A program made the position numbers and the translations under genes. A stretch of DNA of 38,358 nt from a virus. This document shows positions 14,854 through 21,643 of the stretch, piece by piece. The stretch lies in the IMG/VR virus record IMGVR_UViG_3300008120_009909, positions 1 through 38,358 of that record, one strand, 5' to 3'. The notes below the pieces were generated by a model. That model had not been told where the DNA came from and did no database searches. It saw only the letters and a program-made list of their open reading frames with translations. Every line of letters starts with the position of its first letter. Position 1 is the first letter of the stretch.

Positions 14854-15114
14854 ATGAATATACAACTATTAGAGCAATTAGGATTTATCAAAGAAGATGG
14901 TTTTGATACTAGCGATAATGACACTCCTGATTTCTATTATTATGTTTTAGATATTGGGGGTGTTTGTCTTATCACTAACGATAGTGATGATGCTGAAAAA
15001 AATGGTTGGTACGTTGAATTATTTGAAGGAGACATCAGATTTACTGATATTGAAGAATTAAGGAATCTGATTGATATTTTAAATAGAAACCTTAAGCAAA
15101 CCCTAAGTGAGTGA
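14854..15114 (+). CDS. Small acidic phage protein (LGF...CLITN...GWxVELF family)
   Basis: An 86-residue acidic protein: LGFIKEDGFDT, then DFYYYVLDIGGVCLITNDSDDAEKNGWYVELFEGDIRF, then a helix IEELRNLIDILNR. The same plan occurs in the proteins at 17415 and, more loosely, 18322, so these are paralogues. The acidity and beta-hairpin plus helix layout recall small host-takeover or DNA-mimic proteins, but no function is known. It overlaps the GTG start of the next gene by 8 nt. Confidence 0.7.
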   Translation: MNIQLLEQLGFIKEDGFDTSDNDTPDFYYYVLDIGGVCLITNDSDDAEKNGWYVELFEGDIRFTDIEELRNLIDILNRNLKQTLSE

Positions 15115-15274
15115 TAATAAAACAAGCGGGTTCACCAAATTTCTTATAATAGGATTTATTCTACTAGGTATAGGTTTTATTATCAAATGGTTTTTTAAAT
15201 TTATATTTTCTATTCCTATTCACATTTGGTTTTGGATTATTTTACTATTTCTAATTATTCGTTATTCTAATTGA
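15107..15274 (+). CDS. Small two-helix membrane protein, GTG start
   Basis: A 55-residue protein read from GTG at 15107, overlapping the previous gene by 8 nt. It has two hydrophobic segments (FLIIGFILLGIGFII and IHIWFWIILLFLII) and a short basic hinge. The C-terminal half closely matches the protein ending at 19980 (IPxxIWFWIIL), so the two are paralogues. Possible roles are superinfection exclusion or membrane interference; nothing in the sequence decides. Confidence 0.6.
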   Translation: MSDNKTSGFTKFLIIGFILLGIGFIIKWFFKFIFSIPIHIWFWIILLFLIIRYSN

Positions 15275-15281
15275 TATTTAT
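15274..15281 (+). promoter_or_regulatory. ATATTTAT motif 4 nt before lipoprotein ATG
   Basis: The motif is followed by TAGT and ATG at 15286. Its first base is the last base of the preceding stop codon. Confidence 0.5.
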
Positions 15282-15285
15282 TAGT

Positions 15286-16455
15286 ATGAAACTTTTTCCA
15301 ATAGGATTTTTATTTATTTTTATTGTAGTGATAACATCTTGCACTAAAAGTGAATTCGAGACTCCAACATACCCCTCTACCAGTAATAAAATTATCCAAA
15401 CTAATATTACTGAAAATACCACTTGGTATAGAGATACCGTATATCAACTCTCAGGGAGAATATCAGTATCTAATGGGGCTACATTAACTATAGAAAGTGG
15501 AACTATAATTAAGGGAGAATCTGGAACAGGGGCAAATGCTTCTCTTTTATTGATATCTAAAGGTTCTAAATTAATAGCAGAAGGAACTGAATTTTCCCCC
15601 ATTATATTTACTTCAGTTGTTGATGAATTAACCCCGGATCATATAAAAAATGGGATTTTTAACAGCCCTAACCTTAATCCTACAATATCGGGGCTATGGG
15701 GAGGAGTTATATTATTAGGAGAAGCCCCTATTTCAGCGTCTAATGAAATAAATGGAGTTTCCCAAACCCAAATAGAAGGAATCCCAACATCAGATTTTTT
15801 GGGTAGGTATGGGGGGGTTAATTCACATGATTATTCTGGGGTATTAAGATATGTTTCTATTCGCCACGGGGGGGCTAATATTGGGGCTGGAAATGAAATT
15901 AATGGTTTAACCTTAGGAGGAGTAGGATCTAATACCTTAATAGATAATATAGAAATAGTAGCTAACCAGGATGATGGTATAGAATTTTTTGGGGGAACTG
16001 TAAATATTACTAATGCTATTATCTGGAATGTAGGGGATGATGCTATTGATGCCGATCAATCTTGGAGTGGTGTATTAGATAATTTTGTAATTATATCCCC
16101 CCAAGGCCATTGTTTTGAATTAGATGGACCTGAAGGGTCTTTATTAGGAAGTTATACTATTAAAAATGGTAAAGTTATAGCTTCAAACGAAGTGTGGGAT
16201 TCTATGGATTTAATTAATACCGACGATAATACTAGGGCCCAACTAGAAAATATATCATTTTTTTCTATAAAAGAAAATCAAAAAGTTAATCGTACTCTTT
16301 ATGGAATAGGCTCTGTTACTTTTACTAACATTTGGTTAAATCTAGAACACAGAGAACTTTCAGATCATATTATGGGGCCTACTAGAGGATTTTATAAAGG
16401 AGAAGAAAACTACTTTAACAAAAGTGGATTTGAGTGGACTTGGGCCCCTATTTAA
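15286..16455 (+). CDS. Bacteroidota-type surface lipoprotein with beta-helix repeats
   Basis: I place the start at the ATG at 15286 (389 residues), 4 nt after an ATATTTAT motif, rather than at the upstream TTG. The N-terminus is a lipoprotein signal: basic start, hydrophobic stretch and lipobox VITSC with Cys at about residue 19. The rest is rich in short Gly/Asn/Ser strands (SGRISVSNGATLTIESGTII, LWGGVILLGEAPIS, DDGIEFFGGTVNITNAIIW), which suggests a right-handed beta helix. It is like cell-surface proteins of flavobacteria often annotated only as hypothetical. In a phage it may coat the infected cell, block a receptor, or be a host-derived gene. It begins a surface module with the next two genes. 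Confidence 0.75.
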   Translation: MKLFPIGFLFIFIVVITSCTKSEFETPTYPSTSNKIIQTNITENTTWYRDTVYQLSGRISVSNGATLTIESGTIIKGESGTGANASLLLISKGSKLIAEGTEFSPIIFTSVVDELTPDHIKNGIFNSPNLNPTISGLWGGVILLGEAPISASNEINGVSQTQIEGIPTSDFLGRYGGVNSHDYSGVLRYVSIRHGGANIGAGNEINGLTLGGVGSNTLIDNIEIVANQDDGIEFFGGTVNITNAIIWNVGDDAIDADQSWSGVLDNFVIISPQGHCFELDGPEGSLLGSYTIKNGKVIASNEVWDSMDLINTDDNTRAQLENISFFSIKENQKVNRTLYGIGSVTFTNIWLNLEHRELSDHIMGPTRGFYKGEENYFNKSGFEWTWAPI

Positions 16456-16457
16456 AA

Positions 16458-16643
16458 ATGAAGTTTATAAGATTTTCCTTAATTTGGATTTCTCAAAATT
16501 TATCAATCCCATTTTGGATGGTAGGACATATCCATTTAGATATGAATGTTTACCATGATATAATTGAAATATTATCTTCAGTTGGAATGAATCTTTTAGT
16601 TGCTATTGGTTTTTGGTTAGATTGGAAACAAAACAGTAAATAA
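16458..16643 (+). CDS. Small membrane-associated protein
   Basis: A 61-residue protein from the ATG at 16458, directly after the lipoprotein stop. It has hydrophobic stretches (FSLIWISQNLSIPFWMVGHI and ILSSVGMNLLVAIGFWL), a His-containing turn between them, and ends DWKQNSK. That ending resembles DYWKNNSK of the small protein at 23136. Function unknown; context suggests a partner of the lipoprotein. Confidence 0.6.
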   Translation: MKFIRFSLIWISQNLSIPFWMVGHIHLDMNVYHDIIEILSSVGMNLLVAIGFWLDWKQNSK

Positions 16644-16645
16644 AA

Positions 16646-16966
16646 ATGAATCGTTTTATCAAACACACTATCTTTTTCTTAGGGTTATTATTTGCTACCC
16701 CCCTTAGTAGTCAAATTATATATGAAACTAATAACAAATATGCTGCAGATTATGTTATTTACATAACTGATAATAGATGGGAAGCAGATTGGACTATTTT
16801 TATAACTGAGAGTTATTGGGATGCCCAAGCAAAAAGAGGTTGGTGGCTGCTATCAGACCATTTTCTCTCATCAGAATACAGAATTTATATAACTAATAAC
16901 AAATACGAGGCAGATCGTTTAGTTTTTATAACTAAAAATAAATGGGAGGCCGAAATGGGGCTTTAA
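16646..16966 (+). CDS. DUF6150 family secreted protein
   Basis: A 106-residue protein with a signal peptide (IKHTIFFLGLLFATPLSSQ) and a series of short repeats: NKYAADYVIYITD, NRWEADWTIFITE, NKYEADRLVFITK and KWEAE. This repeated (K/R)(Y/W)xAD-hydrophobic-I-T pattern is the hallmark of DUF6150, a family common in Bacteroidota. It likely acts in the periplasm or at the surface. It begins 2 nt after the previous stop, so it belongs with the lipoprotein module. Function unknown. Confidence 0.8.
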   Translation: MNRFIKHTIFFLGLLFATPLSSQIIYETNNKYAADYVIYITDNRWEADWTIFITESYWDAQAKRGWWLLSDHFLSSEYRIYITNNKYEADRLVFITKNKWEAEMGL

Positions 16967-16972
16967 TTTTTA

Positions 16973-16988
16973 GTCATAATTTAGTCAT
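16973..16988 (+). promoter_or_regulatory. Tandem GTCAT direct repeat
   Basis: GTCAT at 16973 and 16984, 11 bp apart, ending 9 nt before the TTG of the -33 element. Confidence 0.5.
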
Positions 16989-16989
16989 C

Positions 16990-17046
16990 CTAAAAATTTG
17001 GGTTTTTAAAAATATGTTCGTATATTTACGGTATAAGATTTAAAAA
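16990..17046 (+). repeat. Promoter cassette repeat, copy 1
   Basis: About 55 bp from before the -33 box through the leader is nearly identical to 20484-20541, with only a few substitutions, though the genes downstream are unrelated. Confidence 0.6.
16997..17028 (+). promoter_or_regulatory. Bacteroidota-type promoter (TTTGG-N20-TATATTTA)
   Basis: TTTG at 16997-17000, TATATTTA at 17021-17028, 20-nt spacer. It drives the small-gene operon from 17047. Confidence 0.75.
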
Positions 17047-17196
17047 ATGAATAGACAAGAAAATTGGAAAGAAATGGGATTCAAAAGTGAAAAAGAATAT
17101 ACCCAATTTCTGGAAAATAAGTTGGAGGCATTGATGGATATGATTAAGGGTAATCCTGAGCTGATGGATGTATTTAAGAGACTCAAAGATAAATAA
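17047..17196 (+). CDS. Hypothetical helical protein, 49 aa
   Basis: ATG at 17047, stop at 17194-17196. The charged, helical sequence (opens MNRQENWKEMGFKSEKEYTQ) may form a coiled coil. First gene after a strong promoter with tandem GTCAT repeats. No recognised family. Confidence 0.6.
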   Translation: MNRQENWKEMGFKSEKEYTQFLENKLEALMDMIKGNPELMDVFKRLKDK

Positions 17197-17199
17197 ATT

Positions 17200-17418
17200 A
17201 TGATTCGTAGTAAAGAACAAAACCGAGGTCCTATTGTGATTGATCTCACCGGACCTGATGGAAATGCTTTTGTGTTGTTGGGTAAGGCCAAGCAACTTGC
17301 TCGTCAATTAGGATTGGATGGTAATGCTATCACCAATGAAATGATGAGTGGTGATTATGAAAATTTGATTGAGGTATTTGATCGTGAATTTGGTGATTTT
17401 GTAATTTTGGAACGATGA
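17200..17418 (+). CDS. Conserved small phage protein (GPIVIDLTGPDGNAF family)
   Basis: A 72-residue protein with RGPIVIDLTGPDGNAFVLLG, then AKQLARQLGLDG, EMMSGDYENLIEVFDREFGDFV. This is a recognisable small family found across phages and some bacteria, function unknown. It overlaps the next gene by 4 nt. Confidence 0.75.
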   Translation: MIRSKEQNRGPIVIDLTGPDGNAFVLLGKAKQLARQLGLDGNAITNEMMSGDYENLIEVFDREFGDFVILER

Positions 17419-17669
17419 TTAATATCACTGAAACTGATTTGATTCGTCTTGGGTTTGAACGCCAAGATACTTGGGAAGATGATGATTATTACTTCACTAA
17501 AGAATTTGGTGAAGAATATGGGCTGTGTCTAATTACAAATTGTGAAAGTGAATCAAAAGATGGGTGGGTAGTAGATTTTTTTGACATTTCTGGTACTAAA
17601 GCAATTAAAAATTTGGAATTGTTGGAAGAATTTATTAACGTTATGAATAAAATTCAAAATGCCAACTGA
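17415..17669 (+). CDS. Small acidic protein, paralogue of 14854 gene
   Basis: An 84-residue acidic protein with LIRLGFERQDTWEDDDYYF, then YGLCLITNCESESKDGWVVDFF, then a closing helix LELLEEFINVMNKI. The LGF, CLITN and GWxV-acid blocks align with the protein at 14854. Function unknown. It overlaps the next gene by 11 nt. Confidence 0.7.
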   Translation: MINITETDLIRLGFERQDTWEDDDYYFTKEFGEEYGLCLITNCESESKDGWVVDFFDISGTKAIKNLELLEEFINVMNKIQNAN

Positions 17670-17988
17670 AGTAACATACCATAATCGTTATAACGATCGT
17701 ATTATTTTTGAGCCAGTTGATGACTCAATTGTAATGACTATCCCAGATGATGCTATGGATTATGTTAGGGTAGGTCACTATGATGACTCACCATATGATG
17801 AATGTACTAATTTTAGTATGGTTGATCCCTCAGGTGGTCCATTTATAGCTACTAGAAAATATGATGGAATAGTTAGCGCTACTAATATGGGTAATTTTCA
17901 TACATCATGGGAAGGGTTACTTGTTAAAGATATTGAGCGGATTGGACCTGGTAAATATAAATTAATTGTAGATAGAAATGAAGATTGA
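17659..17988 (+). CDS. Hypothetical phage protein
   Basis: A 109-residue, beta-rich, acidic protein with no recognised family. The pattern NDRIIFEPVDDSIVMT, YVRVGHYDD and GPGKYKLIVD suggests a small beta sandwich. It overlaps neighbours on both sides within the same operon. Confidence 0.65.
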   Translation: MPTEVTYHNRYNDRIIFEPVDDSIVMTIPDDAMDYVRVGHYDDSPYDECTNFSMVDPSGGPFIATRKYDGIVSATNMGNFHTSWEGLLVKDIERIGPGKYKLIVDRNED

Positions 17989-18325
17989 TAGATTTATTAT
18001 CCCAACTAATATTGAGAAAACCAAATTTAATTTGGTTAGGGAAATTGAAATCAAAGAATCTAAATCTAAGTTGGTTAGAGAAAATGATGGGTTAACCAAA
18101 CATGCCTCAAGAATTAAATGGATGGAATGGAATGAAGATGGGACACTTAAAGCCCACCATGACACTCCAGCCATTGGACTTTCATTATTGATGTCTCCAT
18201 TTGATGAATCTTATACTTGGTTAACAACTCCTATTACTGAGATTGTTGAGGAACAAGAGGGGTATATTAAATTTAATACCCAAAATAGTGTTTATGAGTT
18301 ATGGAGTAATGTTGAAGAGAAATGA
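17978..18325 (+). CDS. Conserved phage hypothetical protein
   Basis: A 115-residue protein. The block HASRIKWMEWNEDGTLKAHHDTPAIGLSLLMSPFDESYTWLTTPITEI is strongly patterned, with conserved-looking Trp, Gly and Pro, and looks like a known small phage family of unknown function. It overlaps the next gene by 4 nt. Confidence 0.68.
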   Translation: MKIDRFIIPTNIEKTKFNLVREIEIKESKSKLVRENDGLTKHASRIKWMEWNEDGTLKAHHDTPAIGLSLLMSPFDESYTWLTTPITEIVEEQEGYIKFNTQNSVYELWSNVEEK

Positions 18326-18543
18326 AACCAGAATTAAACAAAGCAAGCTTTCACTTTACTCAAGAGGGAAACACCGAAGGGACTACAAGTGATATCGAGG
18401 AAATCACTATTGACTATGAGGTGGTTGCTGATGAAGGGGGATTTTTTGTCCTTAGGACTGAAGGATGGTCTGTGGATAGTGTAGAAGAGTTAGAAGAGTT
18501 GTTTAACCGGATTAGAAAAATTCATAACACTAAAGAGAAATGA
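18322..18543 (+). CDS. Small acidic hypothetical protein
   Basis: A 73-residue acidic protein (ITIDYEVVADEGGFFVLRTEGWSVDSVEELEELFNRI). The strand-hairpin-helix plan and the GW followed by an acidic helix recall the paralogues at 14854 and 17415, but sequence identity is low. It overlaps the next gene by 4 nt. Confidence 0.65.
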   Translation: MKPELNKASFHFTQEGNTEGTTSDIEEITIDYEVVADEGGFFVLRTEGWSVDSVEELEELFNRIRKIHNTKEK

Positions 18544-19064
18544 ATACAATCAAAATTGGCTCACAAGAATGGGCAACCGAAGACCTCAAGGTCACCAAGT
18601 TCCGTAACGGTCAAGACATCCCACTGGTAACAGATGATGTTGAGTGGGCTAAATTGGGTACAGCTGCCTATTGCATTGCCCCAAATGGTCATTATTTGTA
18701 TAACTGGTACGCAGTCAATGACGAAAGAGGACTTGCTCCTGATGGATTCCACGTCCCGTCTGACGATGAGTGGAAGGAGTTGTTCGAGTATTTGGGTGGG
18801 GAAAAGGTTGCGGGGGAGAAGATGAAAACCAGCTCTTGGGATGGGTCGAATACCAGCGGCTTCTCGGCCTTGCCAGGTGGCTTCCGACACTACTCCAGTG
18901 GCCACTTTGACTTTCTCGGTTCCGACGGCTACTGGTGGAGTTCCTCTTCTATCGATTCTTTTGTTTGGTACGTCTCCTTGAGCTTTGGCTATACCAGTGT
19001 TGTCCGATCCCTCAGCGACTATGTTCGAGACGGCTTTTCTGTCCGTTGCTTGAAAACCCTTTAA
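18540..19064 (+). CDS. FISUMP-domain protein (C-type-lectin/FGE-like fold)
   Basis: A 174-residue protein matching the Fibrobacter succinogenes major paralogous domain (TIGR02145): IGSQEWATEDLKVTKFRNG, YNWYAVNDERGLAPDGFHVPSDDEWKEL, LPGGFRHYSSGHF, YWWSSSSIDS and the closing GFSVRCLKTL. The fold is related to C-type lectin and formylglycine-enzyme domains, which phages use as adhesins and as diversity-generating-retroelement targets. Base composition is clearly GC-richer than its neighbours, especially after 18700, suggesting recent transfer. No reverse transcriptase or template repeat is seen in the window. There is no signal peptide. It sits in an operon of small genes. Confidence 0.8.
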   Translation: MNTIKIGSQEWATEDLKVTKFRNGQDIPLVTDDVEWAKLGTAAYCIAPNGHYLYNWYAVNDERGLAPDGFHVPSDDEWKELFEYLGGEKVAGEKMKTSSWDGSNTSGFSALPGGFRHYSSGHFDFLGSDGYWWSSSSIDSFVWYVSLSFGYTSVVRSLSDYVRDGFSVRCLKTL

Positions 19065-19077
19065 CTCTCAAAGAGAA

Positions 19078-19194
19078 ATGACACCTAAAGAAAAAGCCCA
19101 AGATTTAGTTAATCGATACAGAGCTATTCTGATGAATGAGAATACAGATTGTGGAGAGGAAATTCTCTGTACTACAATTGCTTTTAGGTTATAA
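19078..19194 (+). CDS. Small hypothetical protein, 38 aa, possibly truncated
   Basis: ATG at 19078, stop at 19192-19194. MTPKEKAQDLVNRYR resembles the N-terminus of a common small phage protein family that is usually about 60 residues, so this may be a shortened member. It follows the AAAGAGAA-ATG context seen at several starts in the window. Confidence 0.5.
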   Translation: MTPKEKAQDLVNRYRAILMNENTDCGEEILCTTIAFRL

Positions 19195-19209
19195 GTTAAA
19201 AAAGAAAGT

Positions 19210-19425
19210 ATGAGTACATGGAATCATAGGGTTGTTAGGGCCCAATACGCCACTGAAGTTTGGTACGGCATCCATGAAGCGTATTACGATGATAATGGAA
19301 AAGTTATTTCATGGACAATGAGGCCTGTAGAAGTAGCAGGTAACTCAATTCAAGATTTGCGTAAGACTTTAGAACAAATGTTAGAGTGTTTGGATAAAGA
19401 AGTAATTGATGATCAAGTAGAATGA
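19210..19425 (+). CDS. Small conserved protein (WNHRVV...YYDDxGxxISW family)
   Basis: A 71-residue protein: TWNHRVVRAQY, YGIHEAYYDDNGKVISWTMRPVEV, LRKTLEQMLECLDKEVID. This is the same small family as the protein at 11755, in its more typical form with the WNHR start. It is widespread in phages and bacteria; function unknown. It overlaps the next gene by 4 nt. Confidence 0.78.
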   Translation: MSTWNHRVVRAQYATEVWYGIHEAYYDDNGKVISWTMRPVEVAGNSIQDLRKTLEQMLECLDKEVIDDQVE

Positions 19426-19853
19426 AAAACAAAGTATATTTACAAAAAATCACACTTAAAGATATTAGGGTTATTTTCTTCCCTAAAAACTTTTATGAAA
19501 AGTATAGTTACTTAGGATCAGTCCCTTATAAGGATGAAAAGAGTATGTTTCATGCTTTGGTAATTGCAATGGATCATGAAGCAAAGCCCAAGTGGTGCCC
19601 TCGTTGGTTCTTGAGGTTTTTGTATCTTTTTGGCAATGATAATTCAATTGTTAGAGTTCGGAATTTTACCTTACACCGTTTATTTCAAAAGTTAACAAAA
19701 GGTATTAGGATTTGGGATTATAAAACTAAATGGACTGATTATGATTTGAGAATTTCAGTATCAGCCCCTAAGTATCTTTTTGATTTATCTCAAGCGATTG
19801 AATTGTATACTTATAATGAAGGAGAAAGAAAATCAAAAGCTGACATGGATTGA
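19422..19853 (+). CDS. Hypothetical phage protein
   Basis: A 143-residue basic protein with no recognised domain. Trp- and Pro-rich blocks (KPKWCPRWFLRFLYLFGND) and a closing RISVSAPKYLFDLSQAIELYTYNEGE suggest a compact globular fold. It overlaps the start of the small membrane protein gene that follows. Confidence 0.65.
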   Translation: MKNKVYLQKITLKDIRVIFFPKNFYEKYSYLGSVPYKDEKSMFHALVIAMDHEAKPKWCPRWFLRFLYLFGNDNSIVRVRNFTLHRLFQKLTKGIRIWDYKTKWTDYDLRISVSAPKYLFDLSQAIELYTYNEGERKSKADMD

Positions 19854-19980
19854 TAAGTTGTTTATCCTTTCCATGATTACCTTAGGAATAAGTTATGTAA
19901 TTAAATGGATCTTTCGAATCCCAATCTATATTTGGTTTTGGATCATTTTAATTTATGTGATTATATTTTATTCTAAATAA
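19816..19980 (+). CDS. Small two-helix membrane protein
   Basis: A 54-residue protein from the ATG at 19816; a longer start at 19780 is possible but overlaps more. Two hydrophobic segments (LFILSMITLGISYVIKW and IPIYIWFWIILIYVIIFY). The C-terminal half matches the protein at 15107, so they are paralogues. It ends 9 nt before tRNA-Pro. Confidence 0.65.
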   Translation: MKEKENQKLTWIDKLFILSMITLGISYVIKWIFRIPIYIWFWIILIYVIIFYSK

Positions 19981-19989
19981 TTTTTACAT

Positions 19990-20063
19990 CGGGATGTAGT
20001 TCAGTTGGTAGAACGCTCGGTTTGGGACCGAGAGGATCGCGAGTTCGAGTCTTGCCATCCCGA
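19990..20063 (+). tRNA. tRNA-Pro (TGG)
   Basis: Acceptor CGGGATG pairs with CATCCCG. Anticodon stem CTCGG/CCGAG, loop TTTGGGA with anticodon TGG. T-arm GCGAG-TTCGAGT-CTTGC. C1-G72 and A73 as in bacterial tRNA-Pro. It stands alone, 9 kb from the main cluster. Confidence 0.94.
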
Positions 20064-20077
20064 CTATTATTAATAAT

Positions 20078-20266
20078 ATGAAAATAGGAGATAAAATAAA
20101 ATTTTTTTTATTTGGCGTGGAGACTGAAGGAGAAATTTATAACTTAAATAAAAAAGAAAAAACTGTAGATATTTTATGTGAAGGTTACAAATATCCAAAC
20201 GTTAAAACATTTAAAAATTTACCTAATAAACAAAAAGATATTCCACCTTGGTATATTAAAAAATAA
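20078..20266 (+). CDS. Hypothetical small protein
   Basis: A 62-residue basic protein (MKIGDKIKFFLFGVETEGEI) with the look of a small beta barrel of the SH3/KOW type. No recognised family. It is separated by 5 nt from the next gene. Confidence 0.62.
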   Translation: MKIGDKIKFFLFGVETEGEIYNLNKKEKTVDILCEGYKYPNVKTFKNLPNKQKDIPPWYIKK

Positions 20267-20271
20267 AAAAC

Positions 20272-20487
20272 ATGAAAATATTTGATCAAGTTGTTTTTAA
20301 AAATTCCAACAAAAAAAGGGATTATGTTATCACCGCAGAAATTAGTAAAGTAGCATTTGATGACAGAGAAGGACCATATTTCTTTATTCAAGAAGTAGAT
20401 AAAGGAAAATCTTCTAAAGTAAACAAAGCTAACTTTCTTGATGGGGCTTGGATGCACCATTCTGAAGTCATGGTTCCGTCATCTTAA
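20272..20487 (+). CDS. Hypothetical small protein
   Basis: A 71-residue protein (MKIFDQVVFKNSNKKRDYVITAEISKV), probably also a small beta-barrel like its upstream neighbour. Its last codons contain both GTCAT repeats of the next promoter, so coding and control sequence overlap here. Function unknown. Confidence 0.62.
   Translation: MKIFDQVVFKNSNKKRDYVITAEISKVAFDDREGPYFFIQEVDKGKSSKVNKANFLDGAWMHHSEVMVPSS
20467..20482 (+). promoter_or_regulatory. Tandem GTCAT direct repeat, partly inside coding sequence
   Basis: GTCAT at 20467 and 20478, 11 bp apart, ending 9 nt before the TTG of the -33 element. Both copies lie in the end of the gene at 20272, yet keep the exact period. Confidence 0.5.
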
Positions 20488-20541
20488 AAATTTGGATTTT
20501 TAAAAATATGTTTGTATATTTACGGCATAAGATTTAAAAGT
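20484..20541 (+). repeat. Promoter cassette repeat, copy 2
   Basis: Nearly identical to 16990-17046 through the -33 box, spacer, -7 box and leader. Confidence 0.6.
20491..20522 (+). promoter_or_regulatory. Bacteroidota-type promoter (TTTGG-N20-TATATTTA)
   Basis: TTTG at 20491-20494 and TATATTTA at 20515-20522 with a 20-nt spacer. It drives the operon from 20543. Confidence 0.75.
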
Positions 20542-20542
20542 A

Positions 20543-20785
20543 ATGATGAAAACCAAAATGACCGTTTCTGATTGTTATGCCAGTGCACGTGAAGCACTCG
20601 CTAGTGGTAATCGTGATCAAGCTCGTGATTTTGCTGACTTTGGTCTAGTAAAAGTAGCAGAAGCTCGTGGTGAAGGTAAAGATATTGATGATACTATTGA
20701 TAGGGTTAAAGTTGGATTATGGCTTGAACGTTTTTGGTATTTCCTTGAAAACAATAATTTGATGCTCGATGGTACAAATGACTAA
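20543..20785 (+). CDS. Hypothetical helical protein
   Basis: An 80-residue, all-helical protein. SDCYASAREALASGNRDQARDFADFGLVKVAEARGEG resembles one tetratricopeptide-like helix pair. No recognised family beyond that. First gene of its operon; it overlaps the next. Confidence 0.65.
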   Translation: MMKTKMTVSDCYASAREALASGNRDQARDFADFGLVKVAEARGEGKDIDDTIDRVKVGLWLERFWYFLENNNLMLDGTND

Positions 20786-20981
20786 TTTGACTTATATTAA
20801 AGGCCAAGCTAAACTAATTAGTAATAGCCTAGAAGAAATTAATCAATTTCACTACAATTCTATTTCTCCTGAAGTTGATGCTCTTCTCCGACAAATTGAG
20901 TTTGCAGCTGATGAAATTATAATGTCAATTCAAAATGACGAATATTCTAGCCCGTCTGAAGAAGGCCGAGAAAGAAATTGA
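20769..20981 (+). CDS. Hypothetical helical protein
   Basis: A 70-residue helical, acidic protein. It could start at the ATG at 20769 or at 20778; the latter overlaps the previous gene by only 8 nt. No recognised domain. It overlaps the next gene by 47 nt in a different frame. Confidence 0.6.
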   Translation: MVQMTNLTYIKGQAKLISNSLEEINQFHYNSISPEVDALLRQIEFAADEIIMSIQNDEYSSPSEEGRERN

Positions 20982-21186
20982 TTTACAAATCATTGAAGAA
21001 CGTAAACATCCTTTTTATGCTATAGATGAATACGCTCGAGTGTTTGCTGGGTTTAGAAAAGGTTATCCTTATTTTAGTGAAGATTTAAATGAAGCTAAAG
21101 CTCTTTATAATGAAGAGCAATTGAGGCATGTTAAAAGAGGAGTTTATTTAAAAGTTGAAAGAATTGAAGTTAAAGATTTATTGTGA
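20935..21186 (+). CDS. Hypothetical phage protein
   Basis: An 83-residue protein. The N-terminal helix LKKAEKEIDLQIIEERKH is followed by ARVFAGFRKGYPYFSEDLNEAKALYNEEQL, a pattern recurring in small phage proteins of unknown function. It overlaps the nucleotidase gene. Confidence 0.62.
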   Translation: MTNILARLKKAEKEIDLQIIEERKHPFYAIDEYARVFAGFRKGYPYFSEDLNEAKALYNEEQLRHVKRGVYLKVERIEVKDLL

Positions 21187-21643
21187 TATGGATGGGGTGC
21201 TTGTTGACTTCAATAAGCAATTTACCAAATATGTTTCTCCTTTAGAACCACAACAATTTATTGCTGAAAATGGTTTAAATAAATTTTGGGAAGAAATAGA
21301 TAAACATGGAGTAGGATTTTGGGTGGGAATGAATTGGATGGAAGATGGAGAAGAATTATTTAAATTACTTAAAACCAAATTTGAACTAGAACTACTATCT
21401 TCCCCTTCACGATCAGAACATTCCCGTTTAGGAAAGCATTTGTGGGTTCGAAACCATAAATTGGGTGTTAAACTAAATTTGGCTTATTCTCATAATAAAC
21501 AAAAATATGCTTCTCCTAACCATGTTTTAATTGATGATAGAGAAGATATTATTAAGGAGTGGGAAAAGAAAGGAGGAATTGGTATCTTACATACATCAAC
21601 CCAAAACACAATTGAATGGCTGAAAAAAAAGGAAATACTGTAA
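21155..21643 (+). CDS. HAD-superfamily 5'(3')-deoxyribonucleotidase-like
   Basis: A 162-residue protein with the HAD nucleophile motif IYCDMDGVLVDFN at 8-20, a motif II-like LELLSSPSRS near 78, and the acidic motif NHVLIDDREDIIKEW near 121. This is the 5'(3')-deoxyribonucleotidase / phage 5' nucleotidase layout, which removes phosphate from (deoxy)nucleoside monophosphates. Start is a TTG at 21155 overlapping the previous gene, with another TTG at 21164; no ATG precedes the motif. It would tune dNMP pools with ThyA and RNR. Confidence 0.8.
   Translation: MKELKLKIYCDMDGVLVDFNKQFTKYVSPLEPQQFIAENGLNKFWEEIDKHGVGFWVGMNWMEDGEELFKLLKTKFELELLSSPSRSEHSRLGKHLWVRNHKLGVKLNLAYSHNKQKYASPNHVLIDDREDIIKEWEKKGGIGILHTSTQNTIEWLKKKEIL

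Noticed and set aside
15271-15285. TTG start 15 nt upstream for the lipoprotein
   Set aside because: It overlaps the previous stop and the ATATTTAT motif; the ATG at 15286 gives a standard lipoprotein signal.
17026-17307. Overlapping minus-strand ORFs of 93 and 83 aa
   Set aside because: They cross a clear promoter and two well-supported + genes.
18561-18905. Minus-strand ORF of 114 aa opposite the FISUMP gene
   Set aside because: Shadow of a GC-richer coding region; the + frame has a clear domain, and no other gene is on the - strand.
18540-19064. Full diversity-generating retroelement
   Set aside because: No reverse transcriptase gene or template repeat was found in the window; only the target-like fold is present.
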